Source: an uncultured Synechococcaceae cyanobacterium (GTDB taxonomy: Bacteria; Cyanobacteriota; Cyanobacteriia; PCC-6307; Cyanobiaceae). From it: 44,387 nt of DNA. The notes under the pieces were generated by a model, which saw nothing but the letters and a program-made list of their open reading frames with translations, searched no databases and was not told where the DNA came from. The stretch is from positions 1 to 44,387 of the forward strand of contig CACPJY010000013.1 in assembly GCA_902634405.1 (NCBI GenBank), in the 5' to 3' direction. The position numbers and the translations under genes are program-made. Shown here piece by piece: positions 1 through 7,498 of the stretch; the stretch's first letter is position 1; each line of letters begins with the position of its first letter.

Positions 1-264
1 GGAGAAGTCTTTAAATTGACAGATCATGTCGATCTTGCACCAGAATTGGGGGACTACAGGAATTCACAACTGAAATCCAATTCAGATCTCCAAAATCAGG
101 ATAAAAATCACCTTTTCATGAAAATTCTGAAAAAAGCATATGAGGAGTTATGGGTCCCGATTTTCGGGAGACTTTTGATGTTTTTTGCAGGCTTAATCGA
201 GGGAGAAACACCTAAGAATAAAACGCAACAAACTTATAATTTAAGAACAAAGGATGATGAATAG
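1..264 (+). CDS. Partial hypothetical protein, C-terminal end
   Basis: The reading frame is open to the left edge of the window and stops with TAG at 262-264. A TTG at 16 could start an 82-residue protein, but the codons before it are also open, so this may be the tail of a longer gene. The visible part is hydrophilic and then has one hydrophobic or amphipathic stretch (roughly residues 45-62 from the TTG, WVPIFGRLLMFFAGLIEG), followed by a polar tail. I do not recognise a family. The next small ORF starts inside its 3' end (ATG at 254), which suggests cotranslation. Confidence 0.5.
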   Translation, partial: GEVFKLTDHVDLAPELGDYRNSQLKSNSDLQNQDKNHLFMKILKKAYEELWVPIFGRLLMFFAGLIEGETPKNKTQQTYNLRTKDDE

Positions 265-403
265 CCACCTCTTTATTGATCTAAGCCCTGAGATATCAAG
301 ATTTATAGAGATTGCATTTATTTCCGGTCCTATATCAATATTGGTACTATTAATCTATATCTCTAAAAGAAAAGAGAAAGAACCTGAGAAGTTTAGATGG
401 TAA
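254..403 (+). CDS. Small single-pass membrane protein, 49 aa
   Basis: The ORF runs ATGATG to TAA and is too short for most gene callers. It encodes a short polar start, one hydrophobic segment (about residues 18-36, IEIAFISGPISILVLLIYIS) and a strongly basic/acidic tail (KRKEKEPEKFRW), the classic layout of a one-TM protein with a cytoplasmic charged end. It overlaps the stop of the preceding frame by 11 bases, and an AGG lies just before the first ATG. Function is unknown. It could be a chance ORF, but the overlap and clean topology argue for a real gene. Confidence 0.45.
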   Translation: MMNSHLFIDLSPEISRFIEIAFISGPISILVLLIYISKRKEKEPEKFRW

Positions 404-421
404 AGGAATTATAGATCTTAT

Positions 422-601
422 CTAAAGTTTTTTGAAGCGCAATATACCAGGTCTAGGAGAGGGAGGAAGCAGAGAGTTCTGCTTCCGTGAATTTTTAGAG
501 AAAAGCTTTGGCATCGTATATGCAACTATTGCAATGATGAAGCCCACAAAAGCAACCTGGGCGACAGAAAGATAAAAAATCAAAGAAACGATTGGGGGCA
601 T
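422..601 (-). CDS. Small single-pass membrane protein, 59 aa
   Basis: The frame could start at 631, but the ATG at 601 is preceded by a strong Shine-Dalgarno stretch (GGGAGGTGG about 5 bases upstream), unusual in this window, so 601 is chosen. The product begins MPPIVSLIFYLSVAQVAF and continues with a hydrophobic span to about residue 30, then a basic, proline-rich tail (SKNSRKQN, PPSPRPG). The size and topology resemble small photosynthetic-complex subunits, but I cannot match it to a named one. It converges with the small ORF ending at 403. Confidence 0.5.
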   Translation of the reverse strand: MPPIVSLIFYLSVAQVAFVGFIIAIVAYTMPKLFSKNSRKQNSLLPPSPRPGILRFKKL

Positions 602-926
602 AATCCACCTCCCTTCTACATACCTATACAATTAGCTCTAAACTAGCCCAAAAGGCAACAGGTAAATTTTAAAAAACAGAATTATGAGTATTTATAGTCA
701 AAATTACTTATACATTAACCAAGTATTTATACATAGTATATTAGGATAATTAACTAAATATAGTCAACCGAATTCAAGCACAACACCATATGTAGTAATC
801 AGTAGATAGTTAAAAATCAAGTTAAATTTCATACACAATTTGAGTTTTGAGGTCAAGGCAAAAAGCTGTGGTGGTGAAATTTTAGAAATCAGCTAGTTGG
901 TTAGAGAAATACTAAAAAAAAGCATT
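602..926. other. AT-rich intergenic stretch
   Basis: About 325 bases of very AT-rich sequence with no ORF I would defend. It contains the SD and probable promoter of the leftward 59-aa gene and several TATA-like strings that cannot be assigned. No repeat, RNA gene or transposon end was recognised. Confidence 0.4.
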
Positions 927-1100
927 ATGATCAGTACCAAAAAAGCTCCACTGAAGTTCCCTACGCTAGATCGATATAAAATCATCTGTCAAAAATAGCT
1001 ACAAACAGGATCAGCAAACCAAGCTAAAGGATCCATTAGAAAGAAATTATGAATTGAGCAATATGGAGTTCAGGTAAGGGTAGAAAGCGAATCGAGATAA
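927..1100 (+). pseudogene. Possible decayed short gene with two in-frame stops
   Basis: One frame runs from ATG 927 to TAA 1098 and is broken only by TAG at 996 and TGA at 1050. The three segments read MISTKKAPLKFPTLDRYKII.., LQTGSANQAKGSIRKKL and IEQYGVQVRVESESR. They look protein-like (mixed charge, a plausible basic helix followed by an alternating strand) and keep one frame, which suggests a small gene inactivated by two point mutations. A TTG at 897 would lengthen it. The next gene begins about 15 bases downstream. Chance cannot be excluded in AT-rich DNA. Confidence 0.3.
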
Positions 1101-1114
1101 ATGTATTATGTTTA

Positions 1115-2134
1115 GTGAATAAATGTGCGATAGCGATGGAGAGCGTAAAAAAGCTGAAGGAAGATGGATATCTCATACTTAAGAATTTATTAAGCATAGA
1201 AGATCTAGAAGAAATAAACAAAGATATTAATAGTGTGGAGAAAGTTATTCCAGATTGTGTGGAATATAAAGACGAAATTATTTCTAAAACATTGACCAGG
1301 TTCGAGATAGAATGTATGCCGGCTGTTTCTGCTATAGCAACCAAAGCGATATTGTCATCTTCATTACCAGAAATTGCTAGTAACTACTTTGGAGAAGATG
1401 CAAGAGTAGGAGAATTAAGTGTGAGAAAATCAATTTTAACCTCAATAGACAATCCGTTTTCAAAAACTACTATTTATTCTGATGGAAATATTCTTAAAAC
1501 ACATGTTGATTACGTTGAAGGAGTAGCCCTATATGCATTCACTTCCCTAAATGAATCAAGCCTAGAGTCAGGGCCTACGTTCTTATTTAGCAAAACTCAT
1601 TTATTGAGTCAAGCAATCAAAGGAAGATTTCATTTGGACAAAAAGGCTGATGGGAGTAAGAACACAACCTTTGTAAAGGAAGAAGATTATATACATGCCC
1701 AAAGTATTGGTAGCAATCTGATCATTGCAGACAAATTATCCCCTGGCGATACACTAATTTTTGACTTAAGGATATGGCATGGCAGGATGCCAGCAATTAG
1801 CCCTGGTAGAACAATAATGCTAACAAAGTTCTTTCCTAGAAGTATTAAAGATGAAGGTAATGACCTCCTGATAAGAAGTTCGACTCTTGATTTGTTGAAT
1901 GAGAGAGAAAGAGAAGTCTTAACAGGAATAAAGTCAGATGGATTTCAAAGAAAAAGAGTAGCAACTATGTTCTATGGATCGAGGACTACAAACAAATATG
2001 CTGATAATTTAATTGGGAAAATAAATTTTTCATTTAGAAGGCTAGGAGGATTAAAGCACCAGTTAAAAAAAATTTTTTTCAGTCAAAGAAAGAATGATGG
2101 TTACCCTAATCTGAAAAAGTTATTTGTAGAGTAG
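1115..2134 (+). CDS. PhyH-like Fe(II)/2-oxoglutarate dioxygenase
   Basis: A phytanoyl-CoA dioxygenase (PhyH) superfamily protein of 339 residues from GTG 1115, or 332 from ATG 1136; no SD decides between them. The iron-binding facial triad is visible: HVD at 130-132 in THVDYVEG and the distal His at 222 in WHGRMPAISPGRT, with Arg232 placed to bind 2-oxoglutarate. A GPTFLFSKTH segment at 153-162 matches the usual core strand. The family hydroxylates lipids, amino acids or sugar-linked substrates with O2 and 2-oxoglutarate. The substrate is not predictable. The neighbours (aldo/keto reductase, SGNH hydrolase) suggest surface glycan or small-molecule tailoring. The C-terminal 60 residues are basic and unassigned. 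Confidence 0.75.
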   Translation: MNKCAIAMESVKKLKEDGYLILKNLLSIEDLEEINKDINSVEKVIPDCVEYKDEIISKTLTRFEIECMPAVSAIATKAILSSSLPEIASNYFGEDARVGELSVRKSILTSIDNPFSKTTIYSDGNILKTHVDYVEGVALYAFTSLNESSLESGPTFLFSKTHLLSQAIKGRFHLDKKADGSKNTTFVKEEDYIHAQSIGSNLIIADKLSPGDTLIFDLRIWHGRMPAISPGRTIMLTKFFPRSIKDEGNDLLIRSSTLDLLNEREREVLTGIKSDGFQRKRVATMFYGSRTTNKYADNLIGKINFSFRRLGGLKHQLKKIFFSQRKNDGYPNLKKLFVE

Positions 2135-2174
2135 AAAATATAAATTTGGAAAAGAAATATATAGATATTTATTA

Positions 2175-2972
2175 CTAAATATTTTTGAGAAACTGAACAA
2201 ATTCTTCTAGATGGAATTCACTTGAAGTTGAATATATGATTCTCGAGGTTGAGTAGGATCGGCTTAAAAAGTCCTTAATAGCATATTGTGCTTTAGATAC
2301 ACCAAAAGTACTAAAAAAGCCTCTAACTACAAATTCAATACCTGTATATTTATGAGTCAACAGAATCAAATCCTCCATGCTATAAGCATCACTCGAGACT
2401 CGGATTTGTATTGTATCAATCCAGTTATTGTTCAAAATAATCTCCTCTAATTCGCTAATACTTTCATGCCCTTCAAGAGAAATTCCTATTTTCGAAGTTA
2501 ACTTATTGGACTTTGATGATTTAAGAAATTGAATCAATTCTTGAGTCCACAAAGTGCTGGAGATTCCATGAAGTAAATAACAAGATAGGGAGTTAACGCC
2601 GCAAGATCGCAATGATTTAGACAAAGATTGTTCCATAGGTAAAATAGACTTGCTGTCGTATATTCTTACTGTATAAATGGTATCAAGAATCTTACGGATA
2701 TATTTACGGTTGACAATACGATAGAAGAGAGGGAATATTTCTTTAGGGACCCAAGTATTAGGCATTATATTCAATGGCAACTTGCTAGTAATGTTGACTT
2801 GACTCCTAAAATTAAATAGAAACTTTTCTGCATAACCCCAGTAATAAGTAGGTGCAGTGTCAAAATTAATAATTTCCAAATCAACTGCTAACTGTACTAA
2901 ATCCTGGATTGCACTATAAGAACTTAAAGATTCCAAACCGCCACAACCAAAAACAACTCTATCAGTACTCAT
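2175..2972 (-). CDS. Aldo/keto reductase family protein
   Basis: A 265-residue TIM-barrel oxidoreductase that converges with the dioxygenase gene. Expected active-site residues are present: Asp38 in FDTAPTYYWGYAE, Tyr43/44, Lys64 in ITSKLP and His135 in YLLHG. The C-terminal cofactor strand is recognisable (IIYSTSSEFHLEEFVQFL replaces the usual GTSNxEHLEEN). It is shorter than typical AKRs (about 300 aa) and resembles the AKR-like proteins found in polysaccharide loci, which act on sugars or sugar nucleotides with NAD(P)H. The substrate is unknown. The ATG at 2972 is the first start in the frame. Confidence 0.75.
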   Translation of the reverse strand: MSTDRVVFGCGGLESLSSYSAIQDLVQLAVDLEIINFDTAPTYYWGYAEKFLFNFRSQVNITSKLPLNIMPNTWVPKEIFPLFYRIVNRKYIRKILDTIYTVRIYDSKSILPMEQSLSKSLRSCGVNSLSCYLLHGISSTLWTQELIQFLKSSKSNKLTSKIGISLEGHESISELEEIILNNNWIDTIQIRVSSDAYSMEDLILLTHKYTGIEFVVRGFFSTFGVSKAQYAIKDFLSRSYSTSRIIYSTSSEFHLEEFVQFLKNI

Positions 2973-3106
2973 GCGTTGGAATTAAGCTGACATTTTTCAA
3001 ATCTAATATGTAAAGGAGGTCACGACTAAACTTAATAAGAGTTTGAATTGAGTTTTGAATAGGTCAGCACAACGACCAATTAAATCTGCAAAATAAGTTT
3101 TCTAAG
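2973..3106. other. Intergenic sequence, no gene seen
   Basis: This AT-rich gap separates the leftward AKR from the frameshifted short ORF. It includes an imperfect tandem repeat (GAGTTTGAATT then GAGTTTTGAAT, about 3038-3060) and an AAAGGAGG string near 3012 that is not followed by a usable start. No RNA gene was recognised. Confidence 0.35.
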
Positions 3107-3311
3107 ATGTCTGACATAGAAGAAACTAGTTTAGGAAGGGGGGATTGTAGAGAATTGATCAAAAAATTATCCCTCCTCAGGAGAGGCTGATTCCCTAAAG
3201 CAAGGTAGAGAACCAACAGGTCTTTATTACTCCCTTTCCCAATTGCAGTCTTTACACAGAGGTTTTGATCAATTCGATTTTTCAGAAGAACTTTTCTATT
3301 TCACCAAATGA
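3107..3311 (+). pseudogene. Frameshifted or +1-recoded 67-aa ORF
   Basis: The first frame starts at ATG 3107, reads MSDIEETSLGRGDCRELIKK then LSLLRRG, and stops at TGA 3188-3190. The +1 frame takes over at once: skipping one base (T3188) gives LLRRGDSLKQGREPTGLYYS and runs to TGA 3309-3311, ending DFSEELFYFTK. The joined product has 67 residues and reads as one natural protein. The downstream frame has no start of its own. An SD-like AGGAGA (3179-3184) sits immediately before the GGC-TGA junction, as in programmed +1 frameshifting of prfB. It is either a recoded gene or a pseudogene carrying one extra base; the family is not recognised. Confidence 0.5.
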
Positions 3312-3358
3312 AAAGCTGAGTTAATTAGCGAAAGGAATCTTGAGTTTTCTATAAATTT

Positions 3359-3386
3359 TTGACTTATGCTTTCTTAATTATAATAT
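3359..3386 (+). promoter_or_regulatory. Candidate sigma-70-type promoter of the SGNH gene
   Basis: TTGACT at 3359-3364 is followed after 16 bases by TAATAT (3381-3386), overlapping a perfect TATAAT (3379-3384, 14-base spacing). Transcription would start about 60 bases before the ATG at 3452. This is a sequence match only. Confidence 0.4.
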
Positions 3387-3451
3387 AAATGATAGTGTCT
3401 TTTTCACTCAAGGTTCTATTATAAATTCATTAATAGATACTTTCTTTTTTA

Positions 3452-4678
3452 ATGGATACTAAAAGCAGAAATCATACTAGCGGAAATCTAATAGCTATTC
3501 TCTTTGGCTTTGCGCTATCGATTGGTTCACTAGAAGTTGTCTCTAGATTTCTCCCATCCTCTAGTTATTTTTCAGTAGAGAGGCCGATTATCTGTAATGA
3601 CATCACTAAATTAAAACTCAAGTGTTTTGTAAGGAGATCAAGAAATATACAAGGAAGGTATATCAAAGGTATTGCACCACCTTTCCCTATAAATGCTTAT
3701 AAAAAAACAAATGATATAGGTCAATTTTCAGATCTAGATTTTTCTAAATTCATTTTAAATACGACTAATAAAATAAAAATTCTTAGTATTGGTGATTCAT
3801 TAACTGAAGGGCTTCAGATATCAAACAGTCAGTCATATCATGGGATCCTAAACTCCATTCGTTCATCAGAAAGCTTAGGTCTAGATAGACAAGTCCAATC
3901 CACTATGATGGCAGCTTCGGCGTTAGCTCTGCCTGATTATTTAAAGATTTTAGAGTTCGCTACTGCTCAAAAATCATTAAATAATGCATATTTTGTCATA
4001 GCTATAAATGAAAGTGATTTTGATCGTTCATTTCAGAAATACTCAGGCGGTCACATTGGTAGATTCTTTTTCTCCATTGCAGATGGTTCTTTTGAGTTTG
4101 TACCTAGTCCTATAACTATCAAAGGGATTATTCTTAGAACTTTACTGAGATTTTCAGGTCTTTTTCGTTATCTTTTTATTAATATAGAGAGTCACTCAAT
4201 TTTAAATAGATACCCATTGTGCAAGTTGTCTACTTGTGAATCAGAAGTTCCGAAAGAAAATACAGATACTGAGAGATACTTGACATTTAAAAAAGAGATG
4301 TCTAAGAAGTTTGAAGATGGATACATGGCCAGCAGATATTTTATAGAATCACTTAGGAAATTAAGGGAGTCAAAGGAGCAAAAAGCTAAAACAATTTTAT
4401 TATTTGATGCTGTTTCTAGAGGAGAGATTTTCTCTCCTGAAGAGGATAAACCAAATTTTTACGCTAGCCAACGTAGTTACCTTATAAGCCTTGCACTAAA
4501 AAATGGGTTTAGTGTAATTGATATGACTAGACCATTTTTTGATGATTATCAAGAAAATGGTGGTACATTTAGATTTATAAATGATAGTCACTGGAATCCC
4601 AAAGCTCATCAACTTGTAGCTGATGAAATAATACAAACTATTATTCAAGTAGAACAAAATAATAAAAATAGAATCTGA
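3452..4678 (+). CDS. Membrane-anchored SGNH/GDSL-type hydrolase
   Basis: The 408-residue protein starts with a polar head and one N-terminal hydrophobic segment (about 12-30), consistent with a signal anchor placing the enzyme outside the membrane. Block I of SGNH hydrolases is clear at 111-120 (LSIGDSLTEG, nucleophile Ser116). The C-terminal catalytic block is FINDSHWNPKAH at about 375-386, resembling the D-x-HWN motif of AlgX/AlgJ-like esterases. Such enzymes add or remove acyl groups on exported polysaccharides, so a role in modifying surface glycan is inferred. Codon use and base composition are AT-rich like the rest of this region. There is no SD before the ATG. Confidence 0.72.
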   Translation: MDTKSRNHTSGNLIAILFGFALSIGSLEVVSRFLPSSSYFSVERPIICNDITKLKLKCFVRRSRNIQGRYIKGIAPPFPINAYKKTNDIGQFSDLDFSKFILNTTNKIKILSIGDSLTEGLQISNSQSYHGILNSIRSSESLGLDRQVQSTMMAASALALPDYLKILEFATAQKSLNNAYFVIAINESDFDRSFQKYSGGHIGRFFFSIADGSFEFVPSPITIKGIILRTLLRFSGLFRYLFINIESHSILNRYPLCKLSTCESEVPKENTDTERYLTFKKEMSKKFEDGYMASRYFIESLRKLRESKEQKAKTILLFDAVSRGEIFSPEEDKPNFYASQRSYLISLALKNGFSVIDMTRPFFDDYQENGGTFRFINDSHWNPKAHQLVADEIIQTIIQVEQNNKNRI

Positions 4679-4933
4679 AATTAATCTACTATTCTTTTCC
4701 ATTATTTGATATTAACTATGTGTTTATCAAGGAGAAAAACTCTCACATAGTAGGAAAAAGAATTACAATCAAGCGTGTCAGGCCCGATGTAAAGTTTGGC
4801 ATATATTTTGACTATAGTATTTTACATATATAAAGAATCTAACCATAGATATGCTTCTATTTCTAATAAGATAGTTTCTCGAGTTTCAGGAAAATCTACT
4901 TACTCTGACCTCAACCTGTCTTCCCAAAGAGTT
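4679..4933. other. AT-rich intergenic stretch next to tmRNA
   Basis: About 250 bases without a defensible ORF between the SGNH hydrolase gene and the 3' end of the tmRNA coding piece. I searched by eye for a second copy of a tmRNA or tRNA 3' end that would mark an attachment site and saw none. Composition changes from AT-rich to GC-rich at about 4930, where the RNA gene begins. Confidence 0.35.
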
Positions 4934-5124
4934 AAGGGGCCTCGCAGCCCCCGCGGGTCATTTGGGTGATAAGGCTGACCTCACCCCATCTCCCCTAAGG
5001 GTCAGGCAGCAACAGGGGCTGTCTGACGGGAGAAACGAACGATTTTGTTCGCTGTTACGGTTTTGCTCTTACCGAGCAGGCTTCAGTCACCCGCCTGATG
5101 TCCCGTCGAAACCATTGCAGCCCC
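4934..5124 (-). ncRNA. ssrA: tmRNA, coding piece (permuted two-piece ssrA)
   Basis: Read on the minus strand, the mature 5' end is GGGGCTGCAATGGTTTCGAC (from 5124), the standard tmRNA beginning. GGGGCTG pairs with CAGCTCC (5144-5150) of the acceptor piece to form the tRNA-like acceptor stem (one G-U pair). The tag frame follows at 5052-5002, then a pseudoknot-like region and a GGGGC/GCCCC hairpin (4936-4951). Two-piece tmRNA is known from Prochlorococcus/Synechococcus and alphaproteobacteria. Trans-translation releases stalled ribosomes and tags the nascent peptide for proteolysis. The 3' end given here is approximate. Confidence 0.92.
5002..5052 (-). other. tmRNA proteolysis-tag reading frame
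   Basis: The resume codon is GCG at 5052-5050 and the frame ends with TGA at 5004-5002. The encoded tag is ANKIVRFSRQTAPVAA. The C-terminal APVAA is the hydrophobic degron recognised by ClpXP-type proteases. The resume codon follows a CCGUAACA context. Confidence 0.9.
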
Positions 5125-5142
5125 AGAGTAAATTTAAGAAAG

Positions 5143-5215
5143 TGGAGCTGAGCGGAATCGAACCGCTGTCCGAAACATTGGTGTGGATCACCTAGTCCAC
5201 CCAAAGGTGGACAAA
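5143..5215 (-). ncRNA. ssrA: tmRNA, acceptor piece (permuted two-piece ssrA)
   Basis: This piece lies upstream of the coding piece in transcription order, so the gene is circularly permuted. It holds the T-arm (ACAGCGGTTCGATTCCGCT) and the 3' acceptor strand CAGCTCC plus discriminator A at 5143. CCA is not encoded (CTT follows) and must be added. Upstream, GTCCACC and GGTGGAC form a hairpin (about 5193-5213). An 18-base intervening segment (5125-5142) separates it from the coding piece and would be removed by processing. The 5' end is approximate. Confidence 0.9.
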
Positions 5216-5290
5216 TACATTTTGTCAGGCCTAATGATCTTTTGCTGAATTTCAACTGCTGTAATTACGTCCTCCAAAGATCTAAAAAAC

Positions 5291-6415
5291 ATGGAAGTAA
5301 TCGCTGTATTGCCTCAAAGCCTTGAAAAAGAAGGGTTGAAAGAAATTGAAAGTCTTGGAGGGACAAATGTTAAAGCTTTAAAACGCGCTGTTTCATTCGA
5401 ATGTGATATGGCTTGTTTTTATCGCTTGCATCTTCAAGCAAGACTCCCATTTCGTTTTTTAAGAGAGATTGGTCGCTTTAAATGTACTAACCCAGAAATG
5501 CTCTATCGCGGAGTGCAAGACGCTATCGATTGGCAATACTGGCTTCATTATTCTATGAGTTTCAGAATTGACGTCTCAGGGACTACGGAAAGTCTGCGCC
5601 ATTCGCATTTCACAGCATTACAAGTTAAAAATGCGATCGTAGATTTTCAGCGTCAACTTTGGGGAAAACGATCATCTGTAAGTCTCGACAAGCCAGACCT
5701 ATCTATAAACCTTCATCTAAACAATGAAGATGCTGTATTAAGCCTTAATGGTTCTCATCGCAGTCTCCATAAAAGAGGGTATAGACCTCAAATGGGAGTA
5801 GCCCCTCTCAAAGAGAACCTGGCCGCTGGTTTGATTCGACTTAGCGAATGGTCTGGCTCCAATCCCTTAGTGGATCCCATGTGTGGTGCTGGGACACTAA
5901 TCATTGAAGCAGCAAGAATAGCCCTCCGTATTGCTCCAGGAATCAACCAAAGTTTTGCATTTCAAAACTGGGCTGATTTTAGTAATGAACTATGGGCTAG
6001 AGAGCTTATCCGAGCAAGGGATATGGAGCTAGAGAACCAAGATTTACCAATAATGATTGGCTGTGAAAACAACCCAAAAATTGCTGCGCAAGCAAAGGAA
6101 AACATTGCTATCTCTGGACTATCAAATTTTATAAAAATACAAAATAGCCATTTTGAGAATATTATTTTACCTGAAAATCCTGGGCTAATAATCTGTAATC
6201 CACCTTATGGAAAAAGAATAGGAGACTATGAAAACCTTACTTCTTTATATACCGAACTTGGCGATTTCTTAAAAAGGAAAGCATCTGGTTGGGGGCTTTG
6301 GTTGTTAAGCGGAGACCCAAAACTAAGCAAATTTTTAAAAATGAAATGTAATCGCCGAATACCTATTAATAACGGGGGTATCGATTGTCGGTGGCTCAAC
6401 TATGACATTCATTGA
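5291..6415 (+). CDS. rlmL: RlmL-like 23S rRNA guanine-N2 methyltransferase
   Basis: A 374-residue THUMP plus Rossmann methyltransferase of the RlmL/YcbY N-terminal type. The THUMP region spans roughly residues 45-155. The SAM-binding motif is PMCGAGT at 196-202, and the catalytic NPPYGKR is at 303-309, as expected for N2-guanine methylation. In E. coli RlmL modifies G2445 of 23S rRNA; the fused RlmK half is absent here, as in most cyanobacteria. The exact target here is inferred. It is divergent from the tmRNA, and its last 7 bases overlap the convergent holin-like gene. Confidence 0.85.
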   Translation: MEVIAVLPQSLEKEGLKEIESLGGTNVKALKRAVSFECDMACFYRLHLQARLPFRFLREIGRFKCTNPEMLYRGVQDAIDWQYWLHYSMSFRIDVSGTTESLRHSHFTALQVKNAIVDFQRQLWGKRSSVSLDKPDLSINLHLNNEDAVLSLNGSHRSLHKRGYRPQMGVAPLKENLAAGLIRLSEWSGSNPLVDPMCGAGTLIIEAARIALRIAPGINQSFAFQNWADFSNELWARELIRARDMELENQDLPIMIGCENNPKIAAQAKENIAISGLSNFIKIQNSHFENIILPENPGLIICNPPYGKRIGDYENLTSLYTELGDFLKRKASGWGLWLLSGDPKLSKFLKMKCNRRIPINNGGIDCRWLNYDIH

Positions 6416-6795
6416 CGACCTAACACAGCCCTGGTTGTTTTAGAAAGTCCTTCAAGAGTCTCAGCTAAATAAGGGCCCTTAGCAATTTGGCCGCCAACTC
6501 TCAAGCTAATTCCTGCGAAAACAAGATTCCCCAATGCCATCAACAACAACGTCCAAACCAAACTAAAGTCAAAATATTTCTGAATCAAGATGAGAATTGC
6601 CCCTTCCATCGCCAATAAAAAAAACAACATCAACGCACCTCCCATTGCTAAAAATATTCCGCCACTAATAATCCTGCGTTTTTCTCGATCTACTTCTTGT
6701 AAAGCAATGCGTACATGTAGGTCCATCACAGAACCTGCAAGTGCCGTAACTCTTGCAGCGGCGCCTAATCCCTTTGGACGTTGAGATCCACTCAT
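6409..6795 (-). CDS. Holin-X-like (phage holin superfamily) membrane protein
   Basis: A 128-residue protein with an N-terminal amphipathic segment (LAGSVMDLHVRIALQEVDRE), then two hydrophobic hairpin segments at about 45-70 and 78-98, and a short soluble tail. The size and two-TM layout match the DUF1469/Holin_X family, which in bacteria is found in chromosomal envelope-stress gene pairs and not only in phage. Its ATG overlaps the stop of the upstream DUF883-like gene (TAATG), so the two are translationally coupled. There is no sign of phage genes nearby, so lysis is unlikely. Molecular role unknown. Confidence 0.7.
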   Translation of the reverse strand: MSGSQRPKGLGAAARVTALAGSVMDLHVRIALQEVDREKRRIISGGIFLAMGGALMLFFLLAMEGAILILIQKYFDFSLVWTLLLMALGNLVFAGISLRVGGQIAKGPYLAETLEGLSKTTRAVLGRQ

Positions 6796-7271
6796 TAGGT
6801 TCTTCGGCCTCCTCCTAGAAGCATCCCAAGAAATACACCAATTCCAGCAGCGATTCCTATCGCAAGCAAGGGTCTATTCCTTACTGGACGCTCAATTCGA
6901 GGCCGAAGAGTGGTGTTTAAGTCATCAAGAAGTTCTTCTAACTGCTTTTCCAATGGCTCCAAGGTATCTGCAAAGTCCCTTGTCTTATCTCCTGCAGAAT
7001 CAAGCAACTCTTCAAGCTGTTCACGTACTCGATAATGAGAGCCATTGGCAGATTGCTTAGATAGAACACGTACCATTTCATCCAAGCTTCCACGAGTAGC
7101 CTCGAGTGTCTGTCTAGCTACATCTGGCCAGCGCTCTTGAATCCTAGGCAAGAGACTCTCAAAACGGTCAGTGAAAGTCTGATCTTGCTGATGAGGCTCT
7201 ACCTGAGGAGCCTCATCAGCTGGTGCCTGAGGATCACAAGGTGAGGAATTCCGAGATTCCATTAGATCCAC
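6795..7271 (-). CDS. DUF883/YqjD-ElaB-like membrane-anchored protein
   Basis: The 158-residue protein has a Pro/Gln-rich N terminus, a long helical middle (about 30-120) rich in Glu, Leu and Arg, and one C-terminal TM segment with a glycine zipper (LLAIGIAAGIGVFLGMLLGG) ending in Arg-Arg-Thr. This is the layout of the ElaB/YqjD/DUF883 family, inner-membrane proteins that in E. coli can bind ribosomes in stationary phase. It is the first gene of a coupled pair with the holin-X-like gene. The start could be Met1 or Met4. Confidence 0.7.
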   Translation of the reverse strand: MDLMESRNSSPCDPQAPADEAPQVEPHQQDQTFTDRFESLLPRIQERWPDVARQTLEATRGSLDEMVRVLSKQSANGSHYRVREQLEELLDSAGDKTRDFADTLEPLEKQLEELLDDLNTTLRPRIERPVRNRPLLAIGIAAGIGVFLGMLLGGGRRT

Positions 7272-7498
7272 TCGTGTAAACCAAGCCTAATAAGACCTTT
7301 GCAACAAAGAAACCCCTCCCTGTCATTTTGATTGCAAGACAAAACTTTGCTTTTCGGTACCCCTACCAGATGACTTCCCTTTCTATTAAAGGAACTTTTG
7401 TAAATATGGAATTTGTTCTTTGATTACATTTAGCTTCAAGCTTCTCGCCAAAGAAAGGCGTCTGGTGCTAAATGTTTGCAGGTGTTTAACTTAAGACC

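Noticed and set aside
1036-1344. Minus-strand 102-aa hydrophobic ORF
   Set aside because: It is the reverse complement of the PhyH oxygenase start and has no independent support.
5121-5150. tmRNA acceptor strand as an attachment site for the 1-4900 region
   Set aside because: No second copy of the acceptor or T-arm sequence was seen at the far side, and no integrase is present in the window.
4962-5255. Two overlapping ORFs (plus 77 aa, minus 66 aa)
   Set aside because: Both lie over the tmRNA. Their sequence is explained by tRNA-like and tag-region structure, not by coding.
6409-7271. Holin-like call suggesting a prophage
   Set aside because: No integrase, terminase, capsid or lysin lies nearby, and the DUF883 partner points to a cellular envelope pair.
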